From positions 87,641,845 to 87,705,844 of the forward strand of contig CM019831.1 in assembly GCA_009763385.1 (NCBI GenBank): 64,000 nucleotides of DNA, in the 5' to 3' direction. Source of the stretch: Coix lacryma-jobi var. lacryma-jobi. Lineage: Eukaryota; Streptophyta; Magnoliopsida; Poales; Poaceae. The notes under the pieces are model-generated. The model worked only from the letters and a program-made list of their open reading frames with translations, was not told the origin of the DNA and did not search any database. Below, piece by piece: positions 1-11,800 of this stretch. How positions within the stretch are numbered: position 1 is the stretch's first letter; each line of letters opens with the position of its first letter. The translations under genes and the position numbers were made by a program.

Positions 1-1827
1 CACATCAACACCCGGAGCGAAACCTACACCTGGACCTCCAGCAGCACGCTTGAACTAGGAGATCATCATCCCAAGCTGCGGCTCACCACAAGACACCCAT
101 GACAAGATGGTCCGAAGGTATGTGTTTTCTTCCTCGATTTGCATCTTGCCATGCTTCACATTGGCAATCTCCATCTCCAGACCCTCGCACAAAGCGCACC
201 TAGCCACACAAGTGCTACCCGAGCTGGCCTTCTCAAGAGACTCAATCTTGGCAATCTTCTCTGCCAACTCGGTTTGCAAGCCAGGACAAGTCTTGCATGC
301 ACCCAACAACAAGGGCCTAGCCCGGAGCTCATCCACCTCTCCTACCAGCGCAACATACTTACCTCTCAAAGTGAGAAGGTCAGTCATGTGCGTGGTGCAC
401 ATCTCACACTCGGCCTCCTTAGACACGACCACGGTGGACTTGGCAAACTCAAGCTCCCTCACCGTGTCCTCCCACTTCTGCCTAAACTCCTTGTGCTCTC
501 TAGCAGCACGCCTAAGCAGCTTATCCTGACTAAGCAAGGCGGCAGTAAGCTTCTCGACCTCAGCAGACAGTTCATCGGGGGTCAGAGATACCTGGGAGGT
601 GTCGTCGTCGTCATCGTCGTTCCGAGGAGTGTCGCCGTCGACCTCCATGCCGAGGGCCATGGTGCAGAAGCCCTTGTCGTCGGCGAAGAAGCAGAGGCCG
701 TTGAGCTTGTCCTCGATCCTCTTCTTCTTCTCGGACTCGTCGTCGCTTGAGGAAGCGGAGTCGTCATCCGAGTCATCGACGTCGCTGAGCGTGGCGAAGA
801 AAGCACGCTGCTCAGCCTGGGCCTTCTCCAAGTACTTGGTCTTGATGTACTCCTTGTTGAAGCCGCCCTTCCGCTTGTGCTTCGCGGGGACGTACTTCTC
901 CTTGCGCTTGTCGGAGTCGTACTTGTGCCCATGATAGCCCTTCCCAGAATGCTTGTTCTTCTTGGGACAGTGGGCGATGAAGTGATCGGGGTTGCCGCAC
1001 TCGAAACAGCCCGAGCGTCATGCTCCGCGCCGACGGTTCATGCGGTTGTTGTGGAACCGCGAGAACCGGTTGGCAAGCAAAGCCAACTCGTCGTCTCCCA
1101 AAGACTCCAACTACTCCTCTGTGACAGACAAGAGAGAAGAAAGTGCAAATCCTCCAGAGGGGTTAGCAGAAGAGCCAGAAAGCAAAGCCATTGATGGGCC
1201 AGAAGGATTTTCATAAGAAGCCCTCGCCATGGCATCGATCTCACTGGACTTGAGCTTACTGAAGAGCTCGTGGCACGTGAGGGTCTCATAGTTAGGCGAT
1301 TCGATGATCGCCTGAACCTTGGAATCCCACACCGACCGATCAAGGGTATGCAAAAGCTTCAAAGCCCTCTCATGATCGTTGAAAGGCAACAGCTCCTTGT
1401 TAGCCCGCATCCTGTTGACAATCACCTGAAAGCGAGCGAATAAACTTTCTATGCTCTCGCCAGGCATATGTCGAAAGTTCTCATACTCTCGCTTGAACGA
1501 CTCATAGAGACGGGTTTTGACTTGAGAGGTTCCCTCATGGAAACGCATGAGGGTAGCCCAAATCTCCCGAGTCGTAGCGAGGTGAGAAACGCGATCATAC
1601 TCACTCATGCTCAGACATGAGAAAAGAGCATTACGGGCTCGGCTGTTGGCATCGTGCTCATCGATCTGATGCTGAGTCACACGAGCAGCCAAGACCACGT
1701 AATTGACAGAGTTGCAAATATCCCAAATGGAAGCACCAATACTCTGCAGATAGGCCGACATGCGTATCTTCCAATACGCATAGTTCGTCCCATCAAAAAA
1801 CGATGGTTTGCCCACCCCGCGATCCAT
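1..1827 (-). pseudogene. Copia-1 gag (nucleocapsid) remnant
   Basis: Gag packages the element RNA in cytoplasmic particles. The start Met at 1827 opens a capsid domain with FFDGTNYAYWKIRMSAYLQS. A zinc knuckle of CX2CX4HX4C form (FECGNPDHFIAHCP) lies near 970-1010 and keeps its histidine, unlike copia-2. A KTKYxEKAQAEQRAFF segment and an acidic Asp/Ser run follow. One reading frame is used throughout but is broken by three stops: TAG at 1111-1113 (the copia-2 equivalent is CAG), TGA at 1018-1020, and TAG at 55-57 (CAA in copia-2). The 3' part is outside the window. It cannot make full-length Gag. Confidence 0.9.
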
Positions 1828-1876
1828 GTCGCCTTCTGTGGATCTGGAACCGGCTAAGGTGGAAGATCCTTAACCC

Positions 1877-1888
1877 GCTCTGATACCA
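1877..1888 (-). promoter_or_regulatory. Copia-1 primer-binding site
   Basis: On the minus strand TGGTATCAGAGC lies 2 nt inside the LTR edge. It is exactly complementary to the 3' end of plant initiator tRNA-Met, the usual primer of minus-strand DNA synthesis in copia elements. Confidence 0.9.
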
Positions 1889-1890
1889 AT

Positions 1891-2822
1891 TAAAGGACCG
1901 AGAATGCAATAGCAAGGCGACCAGAGGGGGGTGAATGGGAGCACAAAAATTTCTCTCGAAACTTTGGCCAAATGTCCCAAAATCAACCTCGAAAAGCTTC
2001 GACCAAAACCGTGATGCCCACGACCCTTGGAAGAGGGTGGATGATCCCTAGGATCACAGTGAGGCACCACAAAGCGATAGCAAACCAAACGACAAAGGCG
2101 CCGGCACAAGTTCGACCCTCAAAAACCAAGTCCCGAACGTAGATAGATGGCTACGTCGAGAAGCTGCTAAATACCTATGCTAACAAGTAGCAAAGATACC
2201 TAGAGAGGTTCCTTGGTCAACTGTAGGGCCAAACGAGAAGTCCGGAACCCAAACGAACAAGCCGGGAGAGCAAACACACTAAACCGGAGGCTAACAGCAG
2301 GATCCCAGACTGTCCGGCAGTACGGTCGCGGACTGTCTGCCCAGTGCCGGACTGTCCGGGCTCATGTCGCGGACTATCCGCCGGCCAAAAGAGCAAAACC
2401 GCATTGGTGCTGAAGTCCCCTGGACAGTTCCCGGACTGTCCGCAAAAACCAACGACGGACTGTCCGCCGGTCAAACTTCGGCACTGTGCGCCGAGACACA
2501 CAGACACTGCTCGGCTGAGTCCCGACGCGCGGACTGTCCGCCAGTCAAACCGCGGACTGTCCGCGAACGCGCAGAGAGGGCGATTTCAGTCGCCTTCTCC
2601 CCAAATCTCTCCAAATTCGATCCAAATCAAAATCCCACGTTCCCAAACTTGGAGAAGATGATCACGGGGTAGTTAGAAGACTATCCCCAAGAAATCATCC
2701 GCTCAAATCGATTCAAACACCGGGAAATTGAGAGGGGAAGATCAAGAAGGAAAAAGCGCCAAGAAAACGAAATCAACCCAATCTACTTGTTCGTGAGGAG
2801 CTAGATGAATTCCTTCGGTGGA
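1891..2822 (-). repeat. Copia-1 5' LTR, 5'-truncated
   Basis: Homologous over its whole length to the copia-2 LTRs (3071-3648 plus 17500-17940, and 50144-51168). The edge next to the PBS reads TA where copia-2 keeps CA, so the terminus has mutated. It contains the same array of CGGACTGTCCG palindromes (about 2290-2580). The first part of the LTR is absent; homology stops abruptly at 2822 in an inverted-repeat junction. Confidence 0.85.
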
Positions 2823-2897
2823 AATCCATTTGAATCAACTTGTTCATTTTTGAAAGGAGATCACTTCCACCGAAGGAATTCATCTAACTCCTCACGG
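2794..2897. repeat. Fold-back junction between copia-1 and copia-2
   Basis: Two near-perfect inverted arms of about 29 bp (2794-2822 and 2869-2897, core GAATTCCTTCGGTGG and its complement) flank a 46-bp spacer. The right arm plus spacer (2823-2897) repeats the copia-2 LTR segment at 3027-3098 in direct orientation. At 2897/2898 the sequence jumps to a more upstream part of the same LTR (equivalent to about 49975), sharing TCCTCAC with it. Confidence 0.8.
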
Positions 2898-3648
2898 TTG
2901 TAGCGTGTGGTAGCCACATGGTTGCAGATCGATGTGTTGATTCGCGTTTTGTTCGTGTTCTTTGCGTTCTTCGTTTCTCCGTGATTTCCCCGTCACTCGA
3001 TCTCTCTCCCTACTGCGTCTTTGTGAAATCCATTTGAATCAACTTGTTCGTTTTTGAAAGGAGATCACTTCCACCGAAGGAATTCATCTAACTCCTCACG
3101 AACAAGTAGATCGGGTTGATTTCGTTTTCATGGCGCTTTTTCGTTCTTGATCTTCCCCTTTCGATTTCCTGGTGATTGAATCGATTTGAGCAGATGATTT
3201 CTTGGGGATAGTCTCCTAACTACCCTGTGATCAACTTCCCCAAGTTTGGGAATGTGGGATTTTGATTTGGATCGAATTTGGAGAGATTTGGAGAGGAGGC
3301 GACTGAAATCGCCCTCTCTGCTCGTTGGCGGACAGTCCGCGGTTTTGACCGGCAGACAGTCCGCGCGTCGGGATCGAGCCTGGTCAGTGGCTGCGGGTCT
3401 CGGTCGCGTTACTGTTCCTTGACCGGCGGACAGTCCGCCGAAGGAACTCGCGGACAGTCCGGGAATCGTCCAGGAACTATTCAGCAGCTTCGCTATTTTG
3501 GTATTTGACCGGCGGACAGTCCGCCGTTGGTTTTCGCGGACAGTCCAGGAACGTCCAGGGAGGTTCCAGCAGAGTTGCTATTTCTCGTGTTTGGCCGGCG
3601 AACAGTCTGCCATCCCCTCGTGGACAGTCCGCAGTAGGGGCGGACAGT
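2898..3648 (+). repeat. Copia-2 5' LTR, first surviving part
   Basis: Collinear with about 49975-50728 of the 3' LTR. About 980 bp of the LTR start, including the TG end and the hairpin block seen at 49379-49609, are missing here. It holds palindromic GCGGACAGTCCGC motifs between about 3320 and 3648. The Tekay-like element interrupts it at 3648. Confidence 0.88.
3644..3648. other. Target-site duplication ACAGT, left copy
   Basis: ACAGT directly precedes the TG of the Tekay-like LTR and recurs at 17495-17499 directly after its final CA. The target lies within one of the CGGACAGTCC palindromes of the copia LTR. Confidence 0.95.
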
Positions 3649-6600
3649 TGTAACACCTCTGGTGTTTAGCATGTAATTAACTTGACATATCATCATTATC
3701 ATCTTTAAGCATCTTGATCTTGATTTCATGTGTGTCATTTTATGTGAAGTACCTCTATTGCAAAAAACCCTATTTAGCCCACTTCTCTCTACTAGGGCAA
3801 AATGGTAATTTCATCTCTGTGATTAGCTTTGTGTAATTCTTGTTCCTTTGGTGTCTTGTAGTTTTGTTGGGTTGGCCAAAGTTCAAAAATCAGAATTTGA
3901 TTTCAAAACTCTTTGCAAAACCCTGATTTCCAAATCCTGGATTTTATCCCTCTTTTGTAATTCAAAAATTATTAAAAATTTGGGGTTGGTCCAAAAAGCA
4001 AAGTTGTAGATCTGTCAAAGAGAAACAACTTTGGTATTTACAAGTTTTCAAGTTGCAGTACAAAATATTGAGTTATTTCAAATTCATTCAAACCCCAACT
4101 TTTGTTCCCTTTTCAGTTTTCAAAATTAACTTAAAAACAAATGAGTTTCAGGAAAAGTGTATAATAGCAAAGTTGTAGGTTTTGGCAAAAGGAACAGCTT
4201 TCATGTTTACAGATTTTCAAGTTTCAGTTTGAAATCCAGAGTAATTTTGATTTGAATCAAGTTTAAAAAAGTGTCCCCTTTGCTGTTTTCAAATATTGTT
4301 CAAAAACTATTTGGAATTTGAAAATGTTCATATTGACAAAGTTGTAGATCTCGTTTTTCTGAGCAACTTTGGTGTTTTGAGTTTTTGTCGCACAGTTCAA
4401 ATTTTGGGAGAAATTTGCAAAATACAGAGATCAGCCAAAGTCAAACCCTACTCCCTAGCACTGTTCCTCTTCTTCCTAGGGACAGGGGGGGCCCGGCCAT
4501 GGCGCCCCGCCGGCGTCGCGCGTGCCGCGCGCCTGGCTGCTCCCCACGCGCCTCCAACCTGTCGCCGATGTCCCCTGGTTCCCTCCGCGCCCGCACGCGA
4601 GCGCTGACCTTCTCTCCCGTCCCCTACAGTGCTCTGCGCGTCGCCGCCGCGTGGCCGATCGCCGGCGAGCACACGCCCGAGCCCCGGCTGCACGCCATCA
4701 CCCCCGCCAGAGCGCAATCGAGTGCGCACGCGTCCGCCAAGCTTATCCACCCACCCTCGAGCTCTCTACCGGCCTCTGGCCGCGGCTATAAATGGGCCGC
4801 CGGAGCCCGACTTCCTCACTCACCTCCGCCGCCGTCGCCAGCTCACACCAGCGCCTCCCGAGCTCAACCACCTAGCTCAGCAGCTCCGCCTTGGTCTGGT
4901 GAAGCTTCCCCACCCTCCAATTTCACCTCTACCGTCCCCGTTTGCCCGGCGTAACTCGTCGTTGTCATCTCCGGCGAGAATTCCGTCAAGGTCGGGATCG
5001 TGAAATACTCCCTCTCCGGCCTTGATCTTCCTCCACTGACCCCCGCATCACCTTCCTTACTCCTTTGCACCTCTGACTGACCCCTTGCGGTCACTTGTGT
5101 CGCGCAGGATCATCGGGACGACGATCGCCGCCGTGAGCTTTCCGCCGGCCACCGTCGACCACCTCCCTCCGTTCATCCCCTCAACGCGCTGAGTCCTCTA
5201 ATCGACCGCCGGTGAGCTCCTGAACCTTTCCATGCCCTCGGTTTCGCCGCGGAGTGCCCGCAGAGGCCGGCGCAGCAGCGCCGCCGCCGTCGGCCGGCCG
5301 CCGGTGAGCGAGGGAGAAGAACAGTGCCGTTTTTCTATTTCTTCATACATGTGAATAGTGTTCAGATTTCATCTTTTTGTGTGATTTTCTGTGTTGATCC
5401 ATAAATTCTGAAATTTTTGTGGTAGACTCTTTATGCTCTGAAGTATTTTATAAAAATATGAAACTTGAGTTTTGTGCAAAAATTTGAAAATGAAAAATCT
5501 CCCTTTTAATTAATAAATGATGGTTTTGGATTTTTAGAAAATGATTTATAACTCCAAAATTTATGAGATCACTTTTTGTGAGCTAGTTATGCCATGACAA
5601 GTCTCTGGTGAAATTTTGAAGGCATTTGGAGCAAGTTGATTTTTGAGCTTTATTTTAATTAAGGAATAGTGCCTTTTGTTAATTAATGCCTAGATTTAAT
5701 TGAGCACCTTAATGACCTCCAAAAATTATGAAATTTGTTCTGCCATATACTTGTACCCTAATGAACTTGTGTGATTAATTTGGTAATTTTTGGAGCACCT
5801 TCATAAAATGACCTTTTTAAATAATTAAGAAAAATAGAAAAGGTGATTAGGGTTAGCGTTGAATGCCCTGTGATGTGACTTTTGGATTGCTTGATGTTCA
5901 TAGACCCCTACCCTTTGGTCTATGATGTTTGTGATGCCTTGCTATGTCCATACTTAGGCTTAATAAAGGTTGCTTAATTAAATTTGTTAATATTGCTAAA
6001 AAGGGATAAGTAATCTTTTGTCCACTTTAACCACCACTCATACTTTGCAAAGCTATACTCTAGTTTTATCCTATGCACCTTGTTCATACTAGCATTCTCA
6101 TGAGCATTCATCATTGCATCCGTATAGTTGACGAAGAAGGCCCTGAAGCCGAGGTAGCCACCGAAGGATTTGTCCCCGAGGCAACCCAGAGCTCCGACAC
6201 CTATACCTACCCCGAGTCTACTCTTTTTGCCATCCAAGGCAAGCCCCGGTGCATTTAACCCTACCTTGCTTTTATAAATGTTTCCTTAAATGTCTTTGAG
6301 TTAAATTATTGCATTAGGTTGATAGGAGTTGAGTGAAATCCTATCTGATGCATTATCTACCTTGACCAATGATACACCCGATACCTGCTTTTCAAAAACT
6401 TTTTGCAAAATGCTTAGCAATGCTATAAGATAGATTTGCAATAAAAATGCCAATTTCAAAAGTGTGATCACTTTAAGAATATTTATGGGAATTTCTGGTT
6501 TACTCCCACTATTGGCTAAGCATCTGATCCGTACCTAGTCAATGGGAAGGAGAGGTTGTCCTTGCGTACGGTGCCGTCATGTTGTAGTCCGGGACTCAAC

Positions 6601-7719
6601 AGTTGACACCGACCGGGACAGGGTTGAAAAACTGACAGGACCTGTACTCTTGGGTTAGAGTCCCGAGGTGCTTGTTCCTGGCTGGAAAATTTAGGGACCA
6701 CCTGTATGGGGGCCTGCTGACTAAGACTTGCAACTATTCACATACTACGGAAAGCTTTGGCTCCGAGGAATCCTTTATTGGACCGACAACCGCGCACTGG
6801 GAGTGGAGAGATGGCGGAAGTAGCATGTACCCACGTGGGTTAAAGTCCCGGATTGGAGTGGTGTACTGTACTTCCGGGTGGCGTAGGACCGGGCCCAATC
6901 TTGGAGGAATCGTGGTAGACGAGTTGGCATATGCAAGCTTGGGTGCTACATATGCAGTGTGGATAGGGACCCTCAGCTGAGTATTATTTATCCGGATTAA
7001 CGCTGCTCCTCGGTTATGGAGACTTAGTCACTGACTGTCAACAGGGAGTGGTTCTCAACTAGGTCTGTTTTGGAAAGTAAAATGAATCAAGGATTATGAT
7101 GGAACAAGGAATATCTGAGTCTTTTCAAAATAAGGAACAAAGTTTGAAAAATGCTTTTCTGCAAAATACTTGAACTTGCTTAAGCCTTACCTTGACTACC
7201 CCAAGCCTGCATTCCTGAGTCTTCTCCCTTTTCTTTAGTCGGGTAAGTCTTGTTGAGTACCTTTGTACTCAGGGTTCTTTTACCCATGTTGCAGGTATGG
7301 CAGATTCCTCAGTATGCCTTGGACCCTGCTGTATGACTGTTGTTCAGGAAGAGGCCGATGAGGCCGATGAGTGATTATTCACCCTCGGGCTGGGTGAAGT
7401 ATCTTTATCTTTTAGTTGTTGTCATATGCTACCCTCCCAACTCTATCTATTTGAACTATGGTCTGTAATAACTTCACTTTAATACTATGTTGAACCCTGG
7501 TTTGTAAAACTATTGTTATCTAAGTCTTCCGCTATTTACTCCGATGTTATTTGTCAAAATGTTCAAGAGATTGTAACTGAATTGTGAGATGATCCTGCGA
7601 ACATCGGGCACTGATGTAGCCCAGTGGCGGAACCCGGTCTTAATCTCTTGGCTGTACGGATCGACTGTCAGTGGTTGACAGTGATCAGTGGGCCATGGGA
7701 TTAGGGCTGTTACGTCACA
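3649..7719 (+). repeat. Tekay-like 5' LTR
   Basis: Begins TGTAACACC and ends GTTACGTCACA; 4071 bp. An AT-rich left third (to about 4470) is followed by a very GC-rich promoter and leader block (4480-5320), then AT-rich sequence again. The apparent ORFs on both strands of the GC block lack any known domain and I treat them as composition artefacts. No conserved coding sequence is seen in the rest. Confidence 0.95.
4787..4793 (+). promoter_or_regulatory. TATA box of the Tekay-like 5' LTR
   Basis: TATAAAT in a GC-rich context, repeated at 14562-14568 in the 3' LTR. It places U3/R near 4820, so the R-U5 leader would be about 2.9 kb. Confidence 0.7.
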
Positions 7720-7722
7720 GAG

Positions 7723-7734
7723 TGGTATCGGAGC
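7723..7734 (+). promoter_or_regulatory. Tekay-like primer-binding site
   Basis: TGGTATCGGAGC starts 3 nt after the 5' LTR. It differs by one base from the exact initiator tRNA-Met complement TGGTATCAGAGC. Confidence 0.88.
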
Positions 7735-8043
7735 ATCTCCCTACGACGTTGCAATCTTTTTGCGAAAACTTCAAAAGGTTTTTAAGTCCAAAACTAAACT
7801 TGACTATTTTGAGTCCAAATTGCTTCTCTCATCTCATCTTGTCTTTGGTAACTAGTAGCAAGACAACTTGTATAAGCCCTATGTACCTTACCTTAATAGT
7901 TGCATTGCCTTGTTCCGTAGGAACGAATCATGCATCATGTCATAATCACTTAAGATAATAACTTCCTCTCTAAGTCTGTTGGGTTAGTATGCCTTTACCT
8001 TTTTTCTTGCTAGCCTTTCTCACCAATAACCTCTTGTCCAGAT
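7735..8043 (+). other. Untranslated leader between PBS and the upstream ORF
   Basis: About 310 bp of T-rich sequence. Short ORFs here lack recognisable features. I see nothing else in it. Confidence 0.6.
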
Positions 8044-8589
8044 ATGGTCATCATCAAGCGGACTGCTCGCAAGTCGACTGGACCGCATGGTGTGCCGCGT
8101 CACCAGCTGGCGCCACGCACCGGAGAAGAGACTGGAGAATCCTCCAACGGACGTCGCTTGCCCCGCCGCAACCGCAAGCAGCTGAAGGAGGAGATCAAGA
8201 ATCTAAAGGCTGAGATGGAGAACATGGAGCATGACTTCTATCTTTCCCGCATGGAGTTTTATGAGGCACGAGCTTCCCTGGAGCAGGCCAATCGGAACAC
8301 GGTTCGCGCTATCGAGCAGCGCAATGATGCTTGGACCCGCGAAGACGTCACCAGAGCCCAGCTCCATGGACTGCAGCAGTACACTACCCAGATTGAGCAG
8401 TACAATGATATGCTTCATGAGGAGGTACATCAGCTGTACAACCAACTTCACCCCGTGGTTCCACCAGTTGCTGAGGACCCCGAAGACGGAGTCGTGGAGG
8501 AACCTGAAGTAGAACATGAGCCAGATCTGAATGAAGAAGTGGAACCTGCAGAAGATGTCCATGCCGAGGACGAGGATGAGGAGGAATAG
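8044..8589 (+). CDS. Upstream ORF with histone H3 tail-like N-terminus, coiled coil and acidic tail
   Basis: A 181-residue ORF between PBS and gag, in frame 1 while gag-pol is in frame 3. Counting from Met without gaps, residues 5-13 read KRTARKSTG where mature H3 has KQTARKSTG (residues 4-12, with Lys4, Lys9 and Ser10 in register). One extra residue later, PRHQLAPR matches H3 PRKQLATK. Residues about 47-140 look like a coiled coil rich in Glu, Lys, Arg and Gln. Residues 147-181 are strongly acidic. The stop is UAG; the same frame stays open and acidic for 20 more codons to 8652, so the UAG may be a mutated Gln codon. No catalytic domain is recognised. A chromatin-related role is inference. 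Confidence 0.75.
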   Translation: MVIIKRTARKSTGPHGVPRHQLAPRTGEETGESSNGRRLPRRNRKQLKEEIKNLKAEMENMEHDFYLSRMEFYEARASLEQANRNTVRAIEQRNDAWTREDVTRAQLHGLQQYTTQIEQYNDMLHEEVHQLYNQLHPVVPPVAEDPEDGVVEEPEVEHEPDLNEEVEPAEDVHAEDEDEEE

Positions 8590-8882
8590 CCCGAACTCAT
8601 CATCGAAGATGAAGACGATGATGAAGACATGATCATCATCGATGACGACTAGATTCGTTGTGTCTATGCCATCTGCTCACCTAAAGCCTTAAGTCTAGGT
8701 TTGGGGCGTTAGTTGGTCTTCTGTCTAGTCGAGTCTGTACCTGGTCTTGTACCTTTCCTTTGTCAGTCGGTGGTTACCTATCGAACCTCTGTATCAGTTA
8801 TCTACCCTTGCATCAATGAATCTTATCAGTCAGTTTCGTTCAAAAGCAATCTTTGGATGCTAAGTTCCCAAATTCTTAACAG

Positions 8883-11800
8883 ATGCCTGTGAACACCCGC
8901 ACTGGAGCCGGAAGTTCCGGAGATGCCAACCTTCCAAACCCTCCACCAGTTCCTGCTACCCTGGCAGATGCCATTGCAGCCTTGGCCGCCGCTGCCAACC
9001 TGATGGCCCAGAACCAAGGGCAGCAGAACAACGGCAACCGTGGTCGTCGCAACAACCAAGAAACAACCTACGTGGACTTCACTGAAACCCGACCACCGGT
9101 CTTCACGAAGGCCGATGAACCTCTCGAGGCTGACGACTGGTTACGCACCATGGAACAGAAGTTCAGTCTTTTACACTGCACAGAGATCCAGAAGCCTCGG
9201 TTCGCTTCTCAGCAGCTCCGTGGTCCCGCAAGTGCCTGGTACGCCAACCTGTTGGCTGCCCAGCCTGAAGGTCACCAGCTGACCTGGGAAGAGTTCCGCA
9301 CCGCTTTCAGAGCACACCACATCCCGTCAGGTCTGATGAAGATGAAGCTTGATCAGTTCCTAGCCCTGCAACAGAAAGATTCCACCGTTATGCAGTACGT
9401 GGGACAGTTCAACCACCTGAGCCAGTATGCCTCCGACTATGTCAACACAGAGGAAAAGAAGAGAGATTGTTTCCTTAGGGGTCTGCACCCTAAGATTCGC
9501 AGAGGTCTATCCAACAACCTCAACGGATCCTATCATGATGTCGTTGACCGTGCTGTCGCTTTCGAGGAAAGTAATCGCCAGTATCAGGAGGAGAAGAAGA
9601 AGAAGAAGGCTGGGTCTAGCAGCTTCTCCAGCAACCATAAGCGCCCAAGCATCATCTATCACCCCAGCCACCACCAAAACTGTGCCCCATACCCTCATCA
9701 GCAAGTGGTCGTTCGTACTGCGGCCACCACTCATAATGCCAACCAGCAAAGTGCCACTCAGCCGAACGCCCCAGGTGTTCGTGTCACCACCCCTCAAACA
9801 GCTTACAACCATCCATGCTACAACTGTGGCCAAGTTGGTCACTGGTCTCGCGAGTGCCCAAAACCCAAGAAGAATGCTCAACATGCACAGAAAGGCCCTG
9901 GAGGATCACAGCAGCAGCACCGCGCACCGCAGCAGCACGTCCAGAAGGGCAAGTTTGTCAAGAAGCACGGGCAAGTCTACTTCACCACCGTCAGTAACAT
10001 CCCAGAAGGAGAGCCCGTCATGCTCGGTAGGTTCCCTGTTGCCAATCATCCTGCAGTCGTCTTGTTCGATTCTGGTGCATCGCATTCCTTCATCAGTCGC
10101 ACTTTTGTCATCAAGCATGAGTTACCCATGGGGGAGTTAAAAGAAAGTTTCTGTATACTTTCGCCTGGAGGGCGGATAAATACTAAGGAAGTGGTCCGCA
10201 GTATACCAGTAATGTTGGGGGAACATGTCTTTCCTACCACCATGATAGTACTTCGCAATCAAGAGATAGATGTCATCTTAGGCATGAATTGGATGTGTCA
10301 GTATAAAGCCATGATAGACATCTTGAATAGAGTTGTGAGAGTGGATATTCCTAACAGCACCTCCAAACTCCTTCTCCAACTTTCTATGCCTCAAAAACCA
10401 GCAACCACTCAGTTGAATACCGCCTGTGTTCCGGAAGTCAGGGATATTCCCGTGGTCTGTGAGTTCCCTGATGTCTTCCCAGAAGATCTACCTGGTCTGC
10501 CTCCCGACCGTGATGTTGAGTTTGCCATAGAGCTAAAGCCCGGGACTGCTCCTATATCCCGTAGAGCTTATCGAATGCCTCCCAGAGAGTTGGCAGAGCT
10601 GAAGATCCAATTGCAAGAGCTTTTGGATAAGGGTCTCATTCGTCCAAGTTCATCTCCTTGGGGCTGTCCTGCTATCTTTGTGAAGAAGAAGGACAAAAGT
10701 CTTCGTCTGTGCGTTGACTATCGCCCGCTCAATGAGGTCACCATCAAAAATAAATATCCCTTGCCTCGCATTGACCTTCTTTTCGACCAGTTGTCTGGAG
10801 CCAGAGTGTTCTCCAAAATTGATCTCAGATCTGGCTATCACCAAATAAAAATCCGTCCAGAAGACATTCCTAAAACAGCTTTCACCACCAGATACGGACT
10901 ATATGAGTACTTGGTCATGTCCTTTGGCTTGACCAATGCCCCCGCTCATTTCATGTATCTCATGAACTCTGTGTTCATGCCAGAGCTCGATAAATTTGTA
11001 GTCGTGTTCATTGACGACATCCTTGTCTATTCAAGAACTCCTGAAGATCACGCCAAGCATCTTCGAATCGTCCTTTCTCGTCTCAGAGATCACCAGCTGT
11101 ATGCCAAGTTCAGTAAATGTGAATTCTGGCTAGATCGAATTCAATTCCTTGGTCATGTCCTGTCCGCTGAAGGTGTGTCAGTTGACCCTGAAAAAGTGGC
11201 AGATATCTTGGATTGGAAGCCACCTACCACTGTCCGCGAAGTTCGTAGCTTCATAGGAATGGCTGGATACTATCGTCGTTTCATCCCAGATTTCTCCAGA
11301 GTCGCCAAGCCTATCACAGAGTTGTTGAAGAATTCCGTGGATTTCGTTTGGTCACCAGCCTGTGAGCAAGCCTTTCAAGCCTTGAAGAAACTGCTAACTA
11401 CATCACCAGTCCTAGCTCAACCAGATATCGAGAAACCCTTCGATGTATACTGTGATGCATCTGGTACTGGTTTGGGCTGTGTTTTGATGCAAGAAGGACG
11501 AGTAATCGCTTATGCCTCACGACAGCTTAAGCGACATGAGGAAAACTACCCCACCCATGATCTTGAGCTAGCAGCAGTCGTGCATGCCTTGAAGATTTGG
11601 CGTCACTATCTGTTGGGCAGCACCTGCAATATGTATACGGATCACAAGAGCCTAAAGTATATCTTCACTCAAGAAGAATTGAATATGAGGCAGAGAAGAT
11701 GGCTTGAGTTGATTAAAGATTATGATCTCGAAGTACATTACCATCCTGGTAAGGCAAATGTAGTTGCCGATGCCCTCAGTCGCAAGTCACACTGCAACTG

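Larger units (their letters stand above)
1..2822 (-). mobile_element. Copia-1: partial Ty1/copia LTR retrotransposon, 5' half only
   Basis: Read on the minus strand, an LTR (2822 to 1891), a PBS and a gag gene follow in the normal order, and the element runs off the left edge before pol. LTR and gag are homologous to copia-2 at 17500-20607, so both belong to one family. Gag layout (an FDGTNYAYW region, a CCHC knuckle and a coiled-coil domain with CxxC motifs) suggests the SIRE/Maximus branch; that assignment is from memory of the family. The upstream end of the LTR is missing: at 2823 the sequence turns into plus-strand copia-2 LTR. Confidence 0.9.

Noticed and set aside
4385..5094. Several ORFs of 90-190 codons on both strands, repeated at 14160-14869
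   Set aside because: They lie in the GC-rich promoter/leader of the Tekay-like LTRs, overlap in many frames, and consist of Pro, Ala, Arg and Ser runs without a domain.
8203..8562. Minus-strand ORF opposite the H3-tail-like ORF
   Set aside because: Shadow of the coiled-coil coding strand; no feature of its own.
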